Assembly: GCF_008993995.1 (NCBI RefSeq) | Contig: NZ_BKNN01000030.1 | Span: 1 to 34,693, forward strand | Direction: 5' to 3' | DNA length: 34,693 nucleotides | DNA from: Acinetobacter brisouii | GTDB taxonomy: Bacteria > Pseudomonadota > Gammaproteobacteria > Pseudomonadales > Moraxellaceae | In this document: positions 1 to 8,322 of the stretch, piece by piece | How the letters are laid out: each line of letters begins with the position of its first letter | How positions within the stretch are numbered: position 1 is the stretch's first letter | Notes under the pieces: generated by a model | What the model was told of the DNA's origin: nothing | The model's input: only the letters and a program-made list of their open reading frames with translations | The model's database searches: none | Made by a program: the position numbers and the translations under genes

Positions 1-122
1 TAAATCCTATAGAACAGATGTGGGCATGGGTTAAACGTAAGCGTAAAGAATGGTTGATCGACTCAGTCGATGAGTTATTTCGAGTTTTTTTCGAATCTTG
101 TATGAATAATAAAGTAGTTTGA
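1..122 (+). pseudogene. IS630-family transposase, C-terminal end (cut by window start)
   Basis: An open frame enters from the left edge and reads 39 codons before a TGA stop at 120-122. It begins NPIEQMWAWVKRKRKEW. The NPIE-x-MWAW-x-K pattern is the hallmark of the C-terminal end of IS630/Tc1-type DDE transposases, where the Glu is the last catalytic acid. Only the end of the gene lies in the window, so it cannot be told whether the element is intact upstream. The element's terminal repeat should fall just after the stop, around 123-135, and the family targets TA dinucleotides, several of which occur here. It abuts and truncates the lipoprotein gene on the opposite strand. The family call is good; the exact element is unknown. 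Confidence 0.8.
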
Positions 123-300
123 CTATATTACTGTCACTTACATCGACGATACCTTTTTTGTCGGCTTGTGGAACGTCTTCTTGACTTAGTCCAACCATAT
201 TTCCCACTTTGTGTGTGGCTTTAGAAACGGTTTGACAACCTGTCAGGCAAATGAAAGGGATGAGGCCTAGGCAGATGGATTTTAAAAAATAAGTTTTCAT
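31..300 (-). pseudogene. Small lipoprotein gene truncated by the IS630 element
   Basis: The frame starts at 300 with a lipoprotein signal peptide: two early Lys, a hydrophobic core and the lipobox LTGC, so Cys22 would be lipidated. After about 55 residues that look native (QTVSKATHKVGNMVGLSQED and on to about VDVSDS), the frame runs into the IS630 end and picks up about 32 residues translated antisense from the transposase, ending at 31. The tail (KLLYYSYKIRKK) is therefore not native. The gene lies downstream of purC but is separated from it by a strong terminator, so it would need its own promoter in 301-388. The family was not recognised. It could still yield a short lipidated peptide. Confidence 0.6.
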
Positions 301-388
301 TGTTTTATAGATGAATGATTTAAAAAATATTGTGATGCAAACGTTATAGGTCGATGAAAATTAAAAATTATACTTATCTTGAATAATA

Positions 389-416
389 AAAAACCGAGCC
401 ATAAGACTCGGTTTTT
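389..416 (-). terminator. Rho-independent terminator of the dapA-bamC-purC operon
   Basis: Inverted repeat AAAAACCGAG (389-398) and CTCGGTTTTT (407-416) with an 8-base loop. On the minus strand the stem is followed by a run of T, twelve bases after the purC stop. Confidence 0.85.
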
Positions 417-428
417 CGCAGTTTAAAC

Positions 429-1148
429 TTAGATATCTTCTAAGTTAATGCCTAAGCGTGCTGCAACTTCTTCATAAGCTTCAACAACACCGCCTAAACC
501 TTGACGGAAACGGTCTTTGTCGAGTTTTTTCTTGGTTTCTTTATCCCACAAACGACAGCCGTCTGGAGAGAATTCATCACCAAGTACGATACGGTCATGG
601 AACACACCAAACTCAAGTTTGAAGTCAACCAAAAGCATATCACCTTGATCAAACAAAGCTTTAAGAACGTCATTTACTTTATAAGTCAGTTCTTTCATGC
701 TCTCAAGTTGTTCAGCAGTTGCCCAACCTAAAGCAATCGCTTGAGATTCGTTGACCATTGGGTCGCCAAGCGCGTCATCTTTAAAGAACAATTCGAAAGT
801 AGGAGGAGTTAACTCTTTACCTTCTTCAATGCCCAAGCGACGGCATAAAGAACCCGCTGCATAGTTACGAATCACGCACTCTACAGGAATCATTTTAAGT
901 TTTTTCACTAACACTTCTGTTGGTGTAAGCAATTTCTCAAAATGAGTTTCAATACCAGCAGCAGCCAGTTTTTCCATAATAAAGGCGTTAAAACGGTTGT
1001 TCACCTTGCCTTTACGATCTAGTTGCGCGATTTTTTCGCCGTTGAACGCCGAAGCATCGTCACGAAAAACTAAAATCAAGTGGTCTGGACTATCTGTTTC
1101 ATAAACAGATTTTGCTTTACCTGTATAGAGCAAGGTTTGTTTTAACAT
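429..1148 (-). CDS. purC: Phosphoribosylaminoimidazole-succinocarboxamide synthase (SAICAR synthase)
   Basis: PurC joins aspartate to CAIR with ATP to give SAICAR, a late step of inosine monophosphate synthesis, in the cytoplasm. The 239-residue product has the normal length of the short bacterial form. Recognisable family blocks are the N-terminal GKAKSVYE nucleotide-binding loop (residues 10-17), [10 protein letters not shown] (about 30-39) and the central substrate block around [14 protein letters not shown], followed by LVDFKLEFG. The ATG at 1148 has an AGG-type ribosome site about 8 bases upstream. It lies 36 bases after bamC in the same direction and is the last gene of the dapA-bamC-purC unit, closed by a strong terminator. 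There are no signs of damage. Confidence 0.96.
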   Translation of the reverse strand: MLKQTLLYTGKAKSVYETDSPDHLILVFRDDASAFNGEKIAQLDRKGKVNNRFNAFIMEKLAAAGIETHFEKLLTPTEVLVKKLKMIPVECVIRNYAAGSLCRRLGIEEGKELTPPTFELFFKDDALGDPMVNESQAIALGWATAEQLESMKELTYKVNDVLKALFDQGDMLLVDFKLEFGVFHDRIVLGDEFSPDGCRLWDKETKKKLDKDRFRQGLGGVVEAYEEVAARLGINLEDI

Positions 1149-1184
1149 GGGATGAACCTGTTTTCAAAAATATACCTAGGGTGA

Positions 1185-1799
1185 CTAGGCTGGCCAATTT
1201 TGAGAAATCTGGTCTAACAATGCTTTCGCTTTAGCCTGATCAGCAAAACTGTTATCAGGATTAAATAAAACGAGGGTATTGGTTTTACCAACAGCGGAAA
1301 GCTTTAAGACATAGGTATGATCATCGATCTTAATGGTTGCTTCATACCGTGTTTGGCTTTGGCTAATCACGCTGTAATTTAGACTGCTTAGTGTTGCAAG
1401 CGTGTACGACCAAATTGTATCAGATTTACCTGTAACTTTCAGTAACGGATTTTGGTTTCCGTCAACTAAAACCACAGGTTTTGGATAATTATCTTGAGCT
1501 TCAGTCAAGGCACGGTTCGGAACGACCTCACCCGCACGCGGCATAACAAAACGGTTGCCTTTTTTATTTTCATAATCAGGCGCATGTTGTAATGCCTGTG
1601 GGTCAATAATCGGTGCAGGATACAGTGGTGTTGCAGGTCGAGCCATTGAACCTTCAGGGTATTTTAAGGGTTCGATTTGATCGTTCGACTTTTTATAGTT
1701 TAAAGAACCATTGTTAATACTGAGCGTATTACTCAAGGTGCTACAACCAGCCAAACTTAAGACTGAAAGTGCAAGGGTTAAACCTAAACGTAACTGCAT
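1185..1799 (-). CDS. bamC: Outer-membrane assembly lipoprotein BamC (NlpB/DapX-like)
   Basis: BamC is a lipoprotein of the BAM complex that inserts beta-barrel proteins in the outer membrane. The 204-residue product has a signal peptide ending in the lipobox LAGC (Cys19), followed by a low-complexity, proline-rich segment (residues about 45-75) like the unstructured BamC N-terminus that contacts BamD. A folded C-terminal part (about 110-200) follows, containing KVTGKSDTIWSYTLATLSSLNY. It is much shorter than the two-domain E. coli protein (344 residues) and appears to hold a single helix-grip domain. Position supports the call: as in E. coli it follows dapA, here with only 13 bases between them. 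Direct sequence similarity to E. coli BamC is weak, so the name rests partly on synteny. Confidence 0.8.
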   Translation of the reverse strand: MQLRLGLTLALSVLSLAGCSTLSNTLSINNGSLNYKKSNDQIEPLKYPEGSMARPATPLYPAPIIDPQALQHAPDYENKKGNRFVMPRAGEVVPNRALTEAQDNYPKPVVLVDGNQNPLLKVTGKSDTIWSYTLATLSSLNYSVISQSQTRYEATIKIDDHTYVLKLSAVGKTNTLVLFNPDNSFADQAKAKALLDQISQNWPA

Positions 1800-1812
1800 A
1801 ATATTGTGCTCT

Positions 1813-2706
1813 TTAAATAATACCGACGTCTTTTAGCGCCTCACGCAATGGAGCGCGATATTGTTCTGCAAGAGGAGTCAGTGGCAAACGAATACCTGTG
1901 CCAATTTGTCCCATTTCATGTAATGCCCATTTCACAGGAATTGGGTTCGATTCGCAAAACAAAATATTGTTTAAATTTGCAATCTTATTGTTGATCTGCT
2001 GAGCAATATCTTGATGACCTTGTAATGCAGCAGCACAAAGCTCACTCATCAGTTTTGGTGCAACATTGGCAGTCACAGAAATATTACCATTTGCGCCAAG
2101 GCTAATCAGTTCGGCAGCTGTTGCATCATCACCTGAGAAAACAGCCATACGACCTTTTAATGCATCAATCAGTGCTTTACCACGTGCTGTATCGCCAGTC
2201 GCATCTTTTACCGCAATAATATTTGAAATATCGGCAAGGCGAAGTACAGTTTCGTTTTGCATGTCGACCCCTGTACGACCAGGAACGTTGTATACAATAA
2301 TCGGTAAATCAACTGTTTCAGCAATCGCTTTGAAGTGTTGGTATAGACCTTCCTGAGTCGGCTTGTTGTAATAAGGTGTCACGAGAAGTGCGGCATCTGC
2401 ACCGAGCATGTGCGCTTCTTTGGTCAGTTCAATCGCTTCATGAGTTGAGTTTGCACCAGTACCAGCAATAACAGGGATGCGTTTGTTCACCACACGAATG
2501 ACTTCTTTAATCACTTGAGTATGTTCAGACATACTTAGGGTTGATGGTTCACCTGTAGTGCCGACTGCAACAATTGCATTAGTACCTTGTTCGACGTGCC
2601 ACTCAACGAGCTTTTCAAGGTTCTTCCAATCTACGCTGCCATCTTCAAACATAGGGGTGACAAGTGCGACAATTGAGCCTTGAATATTCTGAGCTTGCTG
2701 AGTCAT
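1813..2706 (-). CDS. dapA: 4-hydroxy-tetrahydrodipicolinate synthase
   Basis: DapA condenses pyruvate with aspartate semialdehyde, the first committed step towards diaminopimelate and lysine. In the 297-residue product the Schiff-base lysine is in IIAVKDATGD (K167). The catalytic triad partners are in VGTTGEPST (T50/T51) and IVYNVPGRTG (Y139), with R144 beyond. The frame is open for ten more codons upstream, to an ATG at 2736, but that ATG has no ribosome site. The ATG at 2706 has AGGAT about 11 bases upstream and gives the usual N-terminus (MTQQAQNIQGSIVALVTPMF). It heads the dapA-bamC-purC operon. dapE of the same pathway lies elsewhere in this window (30539-31672). Confidence 0.95.
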   Translation of the reverse strand: MTQQAQNIQGSIVALVTPMFEDGSVDWKNLEKLVEWHVEQGTNAIVAVGTTGEPSTLSMSEHTQVIKEVIRVVNKRIPVIAGTGANSTHEAIELTKEAHMLGADAALLVTPYYNKPTQEGLYQHFKAIAETVDLPIIVYNVPGRTGVDMQNETVLRLADISNIIAVKDATGDTARGKALIDALKGRMAVFSGDDATAAELISLGANGNISVTANVAPKLMSELCAAALQGHQDIAQQINNKIANLNNILFCESNPIPVKWALHEMGQIGTGIRLPLTPLAEQYRAPLREALKDVGII

Positions 2707-3031
2707 TTTGAAAAAATATCCTATTTGACCATCCATGCAATTTTAAAAAAGGATGGTTACTGATTTTTTGAATTTAAGCGGAAAATTCAACGAAATTTTG
2801 CGGCAACGTTGAATGTTGCTTACTCAAATTATGACTGAACATGGTATGAAGAACAATATACTTTCGTTAAAGCTTGAGAAAACTTTTGAGACATTTTTTA
2901 ATCAGTTTGTGTCAAAAGTCTCGTTGTTGATAAATTTAACAAAAAGATCGAGTTAAACCATGTAGCTCAGGTTTTGTTTTGTAAAGTATTGGCTAAAATC
3001 TCGGCATACCCGAATCTTGAGGAAAATAAAA
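2707..3031. other. Divergent intergenic region dapA / pncA
   Basis: This 325-base A+T-rich spacer must hold the promoters for dapA (leftward) and pncA (rightward). A palindrome TTGAATTT (2768-2775) / AAATTCAA (2783-2790) lies in the dapA leader and could be an operator or an mRNA hairpin. A small GCAAC/GTTGC repeat lies next to it. A TAAAAT at 2994-2999 is a possible pncA -10 box, without a convincing -35. No gene or RNA was recognised. Confidence 0.5.
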
Positions 3032-3652
3032 ATGCATCTACAACATAGCGCACTGATTGTAGTCGATATTCAAAATGGCTTTACACCAAACGGGCATTTG
3101 GCTGTTGCAAACAGTGATCAGATTATTCCCTTGGTCAATCAGTTGGCTGAAAAATTCCAGCATGTGGTACTCACACAAGACTGGCACCCTGCCAATCATA
3201 TTTCCTTTGCTGAAAATCATGCTGGTAAGCAGCCTTTTGATACCATTCAGCTCGATTATGGAACACAAGTGCTGTGGCCAAGTCACTGTGTGCAAGGGAC
3301 ACAGGATGCTGAGCTGCATCCTGACTTAAATATTCCACATGCACAGCTTATTATCCGTAAAGGCTGGCATGTAGAGATTGACAGTTACTCGGCTTTTTTG
3401 GAAGCAGACCAGAAAACCACAACAGGTTTGGCAGGCTATTTGAGAGAGTGTGGAATTGAAACGGTTTATGTGGTTGGAATTGCAACAGATTTTTGTGTGG
3501 CATGGACAGCCATGGACGCTGTAAAACTGGGTTTTCAGACCTATGTGATTGAAGATGCCACCGCAGCCATCGACTTAAATGGTTCATTACAGCAGGCATG
3601 GGCGGCGATGCAGGGCTTAGGGGTGATTCCTTTGCAGTCAAATCAATTATAA
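3032..3652 (+). CDS. pncA: Nicotinamidase (pyrazinamidase)
   Basis: PncA hydrolyses nicotinamide to nicotinate and ammonia in NAD salvage. The 206-residue product belongs to the isochorismatase-like hydrolase fold. The catalytic triad is visible: D12 in VVDIQNGF, K110 in IIRKGWH and C155 in GIATDFCVAWTA. Metal ligands are D50, H52 (TQDWHP) and H85 (WPSHC). The frame can be extended to a TTG at 3017, but the ATG at 3032 has a good TTGAGGA ribosome site and matches family length. It is monocistronic and divergent from dapA. Its terminator is not clear. A GCTGCAA/TTGCAGC hairpin (3775-3795) and the palindrome ATTTCATGAAAT (3799-3810) downstream are the only candidates. Confidence 0.93.
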   Translation: MHLQHSALIVVDIQNGFTPNGHLAVANSDQIIPLVNQLAEKFQHVVLTQDWHPANHISFAENHAGKQPFDTIQLDYGTQVLWPSHCVQGTQDAELHPDLNIPHAQLIIRKGWHVEIDSYSAFLEADQKTTTGLAGYLRECGIETVYVVGIATDFCVAWTAMDAVKLGFQTYVIEDATAAIDLNGSLQQAWAAMQGLGVIPLQSNQL

Positions 3653-3774
3653 ATGCAAAAGAGCATTGAACCTCTCCTCGGTAAAATTTAACCATGACTG
3701 AGGTGGATATTTTTTGATAATTCTATTGAATGCTAAAAAACCGAGATTTCTTTCTATTTTATTTTTGAGATGAT

Positions 3775-3810
3775 GCTGCAAGCCTCGTTTGCAGCGTGAT
3801 TTCATGAAAT
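3775..3810 (+). other. Hairpin and palindrome downstream of pncA
   Basis: GCTGCAA (3775-3781) pairs with TTGCAGC (3789-3795), followed at once by the 12-base palindrome ATTTCATGAAAT (3799-3810) and a T-rich stretch. It may end pncA transcription, but the stem is not directly followed by a clean T run. Confidence 0.4.
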
Positions 3811-3870
3811 TATTTTTATCGATGATTCAGTTTGTGCAAAAAAGTTTTTCACTGCTAAACCGCAGGCATA

Positions 3871-3904
3871 AAAAAACCAGTCATCGAATGGGCGAGACTG
3901 GTTT
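3871..3904 (-). terminator. Rho-independent terminator of gabT-gabD
   Basis: AAACCAGTC (3874-3882) pairs with GACTGGTTT (3896-3904). On the minus strand the stem runs into a T tract, 23 bases past the gabD stop. Confidence 0.8.
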
Positions 3905-3926
3905 CTTTAATTGGCTGTCTGAACGA

Positions 3927-5378
3927 TTATTCAGAAAGATCAACACACAAGTATTTCATTTCGAGATACTCTTCGATGCCGAACTTCGAACCTTCACGTC
4001 CAAGACCTGATTGTTTTACACCGCCAAATGGTGCAATTTCGTTGGAGATCGCACCCGTGTTGATGCCGACCATACCATATTCGAGTGCTTCACCGACACG
4101 CCATTGACGTGCTGTGTTCTGAGTGAACAAGTAAGCTGCCAAGCCAAACTCAGTGTCGTTTGCCATTGCCACAGCTTCGTCTTCAGTTTTGAAGCGGAAC
4201 AATGGTGCAAGCGGACCAAACGTTTCTTCTTTAGCGACTTTCATGTCTTGTGTCACGCCAGTTAACACAGTTGGTTCAAAGAATGTTGCACCAAGCTCAG
4301 AACGCTTACCGCCAATGCGGATTTGAGCGCCTTTAGCCACGGCATCATCAATATGTGATTGAACTTTAGCGACTGCTTTTTCGTCAATCAATGGACCTTG
4401 CGTTGAACCTTCATGACGACCGTCACCCACTTTCAACTGTTTAGCCACAGTTTCAACGAGGCGTTCAGCCAAAGCATCATAAATGCCGTCCTGAACATAG
4501 ATACGGTTTGCGCAGACACAAGTTTGACCGCTGTTACGGTATTTGCTTGCCATGATGCCTTGAACCGCTTGATCCAAGTTTGCGTCATCAAAAATCAAGA
4601 CAGGTGCGTTACCGCCCAATTCAAGAGAAAGTTTCTTGATGGTTGGTGCACATTGTTGCATCAAGATACGACCCACTTGGGTTGAACCTGTGAAGCTGAG
4701 TTTACGCACGATGTCGCTGTCACATAAAGTTTTGCCGACTTCTGCTGCATCACCGCTGATGTTGATTAGAACATCTACAGGTAAGCCAGCTTGTAGTGCA
4801 AGCACTTCAAGAGCATACGCAGTTAACGGCGTTTGTTCTGCTGGTTTAACCAACATCGAACAACCTGCTGCAATGGCTGGCGCTGCTTTACGGGTGATCA
4901 TTGCCGCTGGGAAGTTCCAAGGCGTAATCGCCGCCGTCACACCAATGCCTTGTTTAATCACAAGTAAGCGTTGTTGTGGTTGAGTTGATGGTAAAACTTC
5001 GCCATCAATACGACGTGCCTGCTCCGCAAACCAACGAATGAAAGAGGCTGCATAACCAATCTCGCCACGTGCTTCAGCCAGTGGTTTGCCTTGCTCAGCG
5101 GTTAAGATTTGTGCCAAATCTTCTTTGTGAGCAAGCATGAGGTTGTACCATGCCCAGAGTACGTCTGCACGTGCAGTCACAGTTTGCTTTTTCCAAGCCG
5201 CCTGTGCTTTTTCAGAACGTAAAATGGCTGCTTCGACAGCTGCGCTGTCGTAGGTTTTCACCCACGCCAGCGTTTCACCTGTAGCAGCGTCATTCACTTC
5301 GATATAGTCGTCTGAAGTAGGTGCTTCAAACGTAATATCTGGGTGTTTTAGCAAATACTGCAAGTTAGTTTGGATCAT
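3927..5378 (-). CDS. gabD: Succinate-semialdehyde dehydrogenase
   Basis: GabD oxidises succinate semialdehyde to succinate with NAD(P)+, the second step of GABA degradation, feeding the TCA cycle. The 483-residue protein has the aldehyde dehydrogenase layout: ITPWNFPAAM (about 151-160), the cofactor loop FTGSTQVGR (about 229-237), the general base E253 in LELGGNAP, and the nucleophile C287 in NSGQTCVCANR. The adjacent second Cys (C289) is the one used for redox control in some relatives. The start codon overlaps the gabT stop by four bases (ATGA), so translation is probably coupled and stoichiometric. Neighbours (GABA transaminase, GABA permease) make the substrate assignment firm rather than generic aldehyde dehydrogenase. 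Confidence 0.95.
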   Translation of the reverse strand: MIQTNLQYLLKHPDITFEAPTSDDYIEVNDAATGETLAWVKTYDSAAVEAAILRSEKAQAAWKKQTVTARADVLWAWYNLMLAHKEDLAQILTAEQGKPLAEARGEIGYAASFIRWFAEQARRIDGEVLPSTQPQQRLLVIKQGIGVTAAITPWNFPAAMITRKAAPAIAAGCSMLVKPAEQTPLTAYALEVLALQAGLPVDVLINISGDAAEVGKTLCDSDIVRKLSFTGSTQVGRILMQQCAPTIKKLSLELGGNAPVLIFDDANLDQAVQGIMASKYRNSGQTCVCANRIYVQDGIYDALAERLVETVAKQLKVGDGRHEGSTQGPLIDEKAVAKVQSHIDDAVAKGAQIRIGGKRSELGATFFEPTVLTGVTQDMKVAKEETFGPLAPLFRFKTEDEAVAMANDTEFGLAAYLFTQNTARQWRVGEALEYGMVGINTGAISNEIAPFGGVKQSGLGREGSKFGIEEYLEMKYLCVDLSE

Positions 5379-6661
5379 GCAGATTGCTCCGCTACATTTG
5401 TTGCGTTCAAAGTTGCAAAACCTTGTTTCAAGATGTCTAGACCTTGACGGAATTGTTCAACTGGAATAGTCAATGGATACAAGAAGCGGATTACGTTACC
5501 GTATTTACCACAAGTTAGAATCAATAGACCATTTGCCATTGCGTGGTTTTGAACTGCTTTTGCTTGTTCAGCCGTTTCAAGTTCAACAGCAATCATTGAA
5601 CCTAAAGCACGGATGTGAGTCACGACATCGCCAGTCGCTGCTTTGATGTCTTCTAAAGTTGCAACAAGCTCAGCACCCAATTCGTTTGCACGTTCGCAAA
5701 GGTTTTCGCCTTCAATCACGTCGATGACTGCGTGAGCAGCAGCAACTGCAACTGGGCTACCTGCATAAGTACCACCTAAACCACCTGGATTTGGAGCATC
5801 CATGACTTCAGCACGGCCAACAACGCCAGAGATTGGGAAACCGCCGCCTAAGCTTTTCGCCATCGTGATCAAGTCAGCTTTAGTGTCGTAGTGGTTCATT
5901 GCGAACAATTTACCAGTACGTGCAAAACCTGATTGAACTTCGTCAGCAACTAACAAAATACCGTGTTTGTCGCAAAGTGCACGAAGACGTTTTAAGAATT
6001 CAGCAGGAACAACGTTGAAACCACCTTCACCTTGAACTGGCTCAAGAACGATTGCTGCAACGTCATGCGCTGCAACGTCTTCACTGAAAATGTTTTCGAT
6101 GCTTTCGATCGCGTCTTCAATAGACACGCCTTTTGCAGGAACTGGGTAACGTGCGTGGAATACGCCAGCAGGCATAACACCGAAGTCACGTTTGTAAGGT
6201 GCAGTTTTACCAGTCATTGCCATCGTCATGAAAGAACGACCGTGGAAACCGTTACCAAAAGTAATGATGCCGTGACGACCTGTGTAAGCACGTGCAATTT
6301 TCACTGCATTTTCTACAGCTTCAGCACCTGTAGAGAAGAATGTCGTTTTTGCAGGGCCTTCGATTGGCGCACGTTCGTTAATACGTTCAGCCAAAGCCAC
6401 ATAACTTTCGTAAGGAACAACTTGGTAAGCAGTGTGCGTGAATTTAGTTAACTGTTCAGTTACAGCAGCAATCACTTTTGGGTGACGGTGACCTGTGTTT
6501 AGTACCGCGATACCACCAGCAAAGTCGATAAATTGATTGCCTTCAGCATCCCAAAGAGTTGAGTTTTCTGCTTTTTCTGCATACCACTGACACATTACAC
6601 CTACGCCACGTGGAGTCGCTTGTTGTTTGCGCTCGTTCAGTGCAGTATGTTTATCGCTCAT
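5375..6661 (-). CDS. gabT: 4-aminobutyrate aminotransferase
   Basis: GabT moves the amino group of GABA to 2-oxoglutarate, giving succinate semialdehyde and glutamate. The 428-residue protein is a class-III, PLP-dependent aminotransferase of normal length. Visible blocks are FFSTGAEAVENAVKIAR (PLP phosphate site, about 108-124), FHGRS, LEPVQGEGGF, LLVADEVQSGF (the Asp that contacts the PLP nitrogen, D240) and the Schiff-base lysine K269 in ITMAKSLGGG. The ATG at 6661 has GAGGGA about 6 bases upstream. It is the first gene of a two-gene operon, divergent from the MocR-type regulator, whose 150-base shared upstream region carries the likely operators. Confidence 0.95.
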   Translation of the reverse strand: MSDKHTALNERKQQATPRGVGVMCQWYAEKAENSTLWDAEGNQFIDFAGGIAVLNTGHRHPKVIAAVTEQLTKFTHTAYQVVPYESYVALAERINERAPIEGPAKTTFFSTGAEAVENAVKIARAYTGRHGIITFGNGFHGRSFMTMAMTGKTAPYKRDFGVMPAGVFHARYPVPAKGVSIEDAIESIENIFSEDVAAHDVAAIVLEPVQGEGGFNVVPAEFLKRLRALCDKHGILLVADEVQSGFARTGKLFAMNHYDTKADLITMAKSLGGGFPISGVVGRAEVMDAPNPGGLGGTYAGSPVAVAAAHAVIDVIEGENLCERANELGAELVATLEDIKAATGDVVTHIRALGSMIAVELETAEQAKAVQNHAMANGLLILTCGKYGNVIRFLYPLTIPVEQFRQGLDILKQGFATLNATNVAEQSA

Positions 6662-6701
6662 GTTAATCCCTCATTTTCGTCATCGGTTACAGCTTGTACG
6701 C

Positions 6702-6708
6702 ATGTATA
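6702..6708 (-). promoter_or_regulatory. Possible gabT -10 box
   Basis: On the minus strand TATACAT lies about 40 bases upstream of the gabT ATG. No good -35 is at the standard distance, which would fit an activator-dependent promoter. Confidence 0.35.
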
Positions 6709-6710
6709 GC

Positions 6711-6728
6711 ATCATGATCAGTCATGAT
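6711..6728. promoter_or_regulatory. Palindrome in the gabT / gabR intergenic region
   Basis: ATCATGA (6711-6717) and TCATGAT (6722-6728) form a perfect 7-base inverted repeat around TCAG. It sits just upstream of the putative gabT -10 and next to the putative gabR -35. It is a candidate operator, possibly for a regulator other than the MocR protein, which should prefer direct repeats. Confidence 0.4.
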
Positions 6729-6730
6729 AG

Positions 6731-6757
6731 TTTACAATAACTGTGTATCGCTATAAT
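6731..6757 (+). promoter_or_regulatory. Candidate promoter of the MocR-type regulator gene
   Basis: TTTACA (6731-6736) and a perfect TATAAT (6752-6757) with a short 15-base spacer. Transcription would start near 6764, leaving a leader of about 50 bases that contains the repeat pair at 6783-6816. Confidence 0.5.
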
Positions 6758-6782
6758 TTCGCGCTTTAGGCGGCAAGTAACG

Positions 6783-6816
6783 AGAGCCACTTTAATACAG
6801 AAGGAGAGAGCCAATT
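6783..6816 (+). promoter_or_regulatory. Direct-repeat pair AGAGCCA, likely GabR operator, at the regulator start
   Basis: AGAGCCACTT (6783-6792) and AGAGCCAATT (6807-6816) are repeated in the same orientation with starts 24 bases apart. The second copy runs into the TTG start codon. The same pair, with the same 24-base period and a shared AAGGA before copy two, occurs upstream of gabP at 10382-10415. MocR-family regulators are known to bind direct repeats, so autoregulation is inferred. Confidence 0.6.
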
Positions 6817-8314
6817 GCGTAGCCTACTTGGAGATCATTTGTTGCAACGATTACAACAAGACACCGAGGGTACGCTACATCAACGGTTATTTCGTTGTTT
6901 GCGTAGTGCCATTGTGGAAGGGGTATTGCAGCCCAAAACTCGCTTGCCTGCATCGCGTGATTTGGCAGGGGAAATTCATGTGTCGCGAAATACGGTGCTT
7001 TCAGCCTATGAACAGCTACAAGCTGAAGGTTATGTTGAGGCACGAACAGGACATGGCACATGGGTGGCGGAGAAGCTGCCAGAAGCTTTTTTAAATAGTC
7101 AGAAAAAGCAAACCCCGTTGCATCTGCAATCCACCAATCATAGCTATACTTTGTCACACCGCGGGGCGAGTTTGGTTGGCTATGCTGCTGCATCTCCGCA
7201 TCAGTGGGGGGCATTTGTGCCGGGTGCACCCGATGTCACCGAATTTCCACATCATGTTTTTAGTCGAATTCAAGCCCGTTTAAGCCGTGAACCAGACATT
7301 AACCGTCTGATTTACAGTAATGCTGGGGGCTGTGTCGAGCTGCGTAGTGCTTTGGCAGATTATTTGCGTGTGGCGCGTTCAGTGCAGTGTGATGTTGACC
7401 AAATTATTATTACCGAAGGCATTCACCAAGGTTTTGACTTAGTCTCTCGTGCACTGAGTGATATTGGGGATCATGTCTGGATTGAAGATCCTGCGTATTG
7501 GGGAATGTGTAATACCTTGCGGATTAATGGCTTGCATTTGCGTCCAATGCCTGTCGATATTGAAGGGATTATTCCTGAGGATAATCCAAAGCAAGCACCA
7601 AAACTGATTTTTGTGACACCATCGCATCAATATCCACTGGGTTCACACCTGAGTCTGGCACGTCGTAAGCAGCTTTTGAGCATTGCACGTCAGCATGGGA
7701 GCTGGATCATTGAAGATGATTATGACAGTGAATTCCGTTTTTCAGGGCAGCCGTATCCATCTTTACAAGGCTTAGAACCTGATGCACCTGTGATTTACAT
7801 GGGAACCTTTAGTAAAACCATTTATCCAGCATTGCGCGTGGGGTATATGGTGGTACCAAAATCATTATTTTCACCTTTACGGATTGTGGCGGCTGAGCTG
7901 TATCGTGGTGGGCATTTGCTGGTGCAAAAGGCACTGGCTGAATTCATTCGTGAAGGGCACTATGAAGCGCATATTCGTCGTATGCGGTTGCTGTACGGCA
8001 AGCGCCGTTCATTCCTGATTGATCTGATTTATCGTTATTTAGGTAAAGAATTTCTGCATGAATACGATGAAGCTTCAGGTCTGCATTTGGTGATGAAGTT
8101 ACCTACTTACTGTGATGATGTCGCAATCGCGACCAAAGCCTTAGAACGTGGCGTCAAAGTACGTCCATTGTCACAATACTATATGCAGTCACATGCGCGT
8201 GCGCAGCGTGGTTTATTGATGGGTTTTGCCTGTGTCAATGAAAAAGACATGGTGATGGCATTTGGCGTGTTGTTACAGTGCTTGCGTGAAGCAGGTGTGC
8301 CGACCCTGAACTAA
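6815..8314 (+). CDS. gabR: MocR-family (GabR-type) PLP-dependent transcriptional regulator
   Basis: The 499-residue protein is a fusion of an N-terminal GntR-type winged helix (about residues 15-85, with LPASRDLAGEIHVSRNTV as the recognition region) and a C-terminal aminotransferase-fold domain (about 115-490). The PLP lysine is K334 in YMGTFSKTIYPALRVGY, and D301/D302 and Y303 lie in IIEDDYDSEFR. B. subtilis GabR of this type senses PLP-GABA and activates gabTD while repressing itself. Divergent placement next to gabT and near gabP supports the same role, although PdxR-type function cannot be excluded. The TTG start is chosen because AAGGAG lies 8 bases upstream and the next in-frame start would remove the helix-turn-helix. 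The start codon lies inside a repeat of the putative operator. Confidence 0.88.
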   Translation: MRSLLGDHLLQRLQQDTEGTLHQRLFRCLRSAIVEGVLQPKTRLPASRDLAGEIHVSRNTVLSAYEQLQAEGYVEARTGHGTWVAEKLPEAFLNSQKKQTPLHLQSTNHSYTLSHRGASLVGYAAASPHQWGAFVPGAPDVTEFPHHVFSRIQARLSREPDINRLIYSNAGGCVELRSALADYLRVARSVQCDVDQIIITEGIHQGFDLVSRALSDIGDHVWIEDPAYWGMCNTLRINGLHLRPMPVDIEGIIPEDNPKQAPKLIFVTPSHQYPLGSHLSLARRKQLLSIARQHGSWIIEDDYDSEFRFSGQPYPSLQGLEPDAPVIYMGTFSKTIYPALRVGYMVVPKSLFSPLRIVAAELYRGGHLLVQKALAEFIREGHYEAHIRRMRLLYGKRRSFLIDLIYRYLGKEFLHEYDEASGLHLVMKLPTYCDDVAIATKALERGVKVRPLSQYYMQSHARAQRGLLMGFACVNEKDMVMAFGVLLQCLREAGVPTLN

Positions 8315-8322
8315 AAATAAAA

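Noticed and set aside
3038-3695. Several long antisense frames over pncA
   Set aside because: They have no ribosome sites or recognisable domains and cover a clear nicotinamidase gene with an intact active site.
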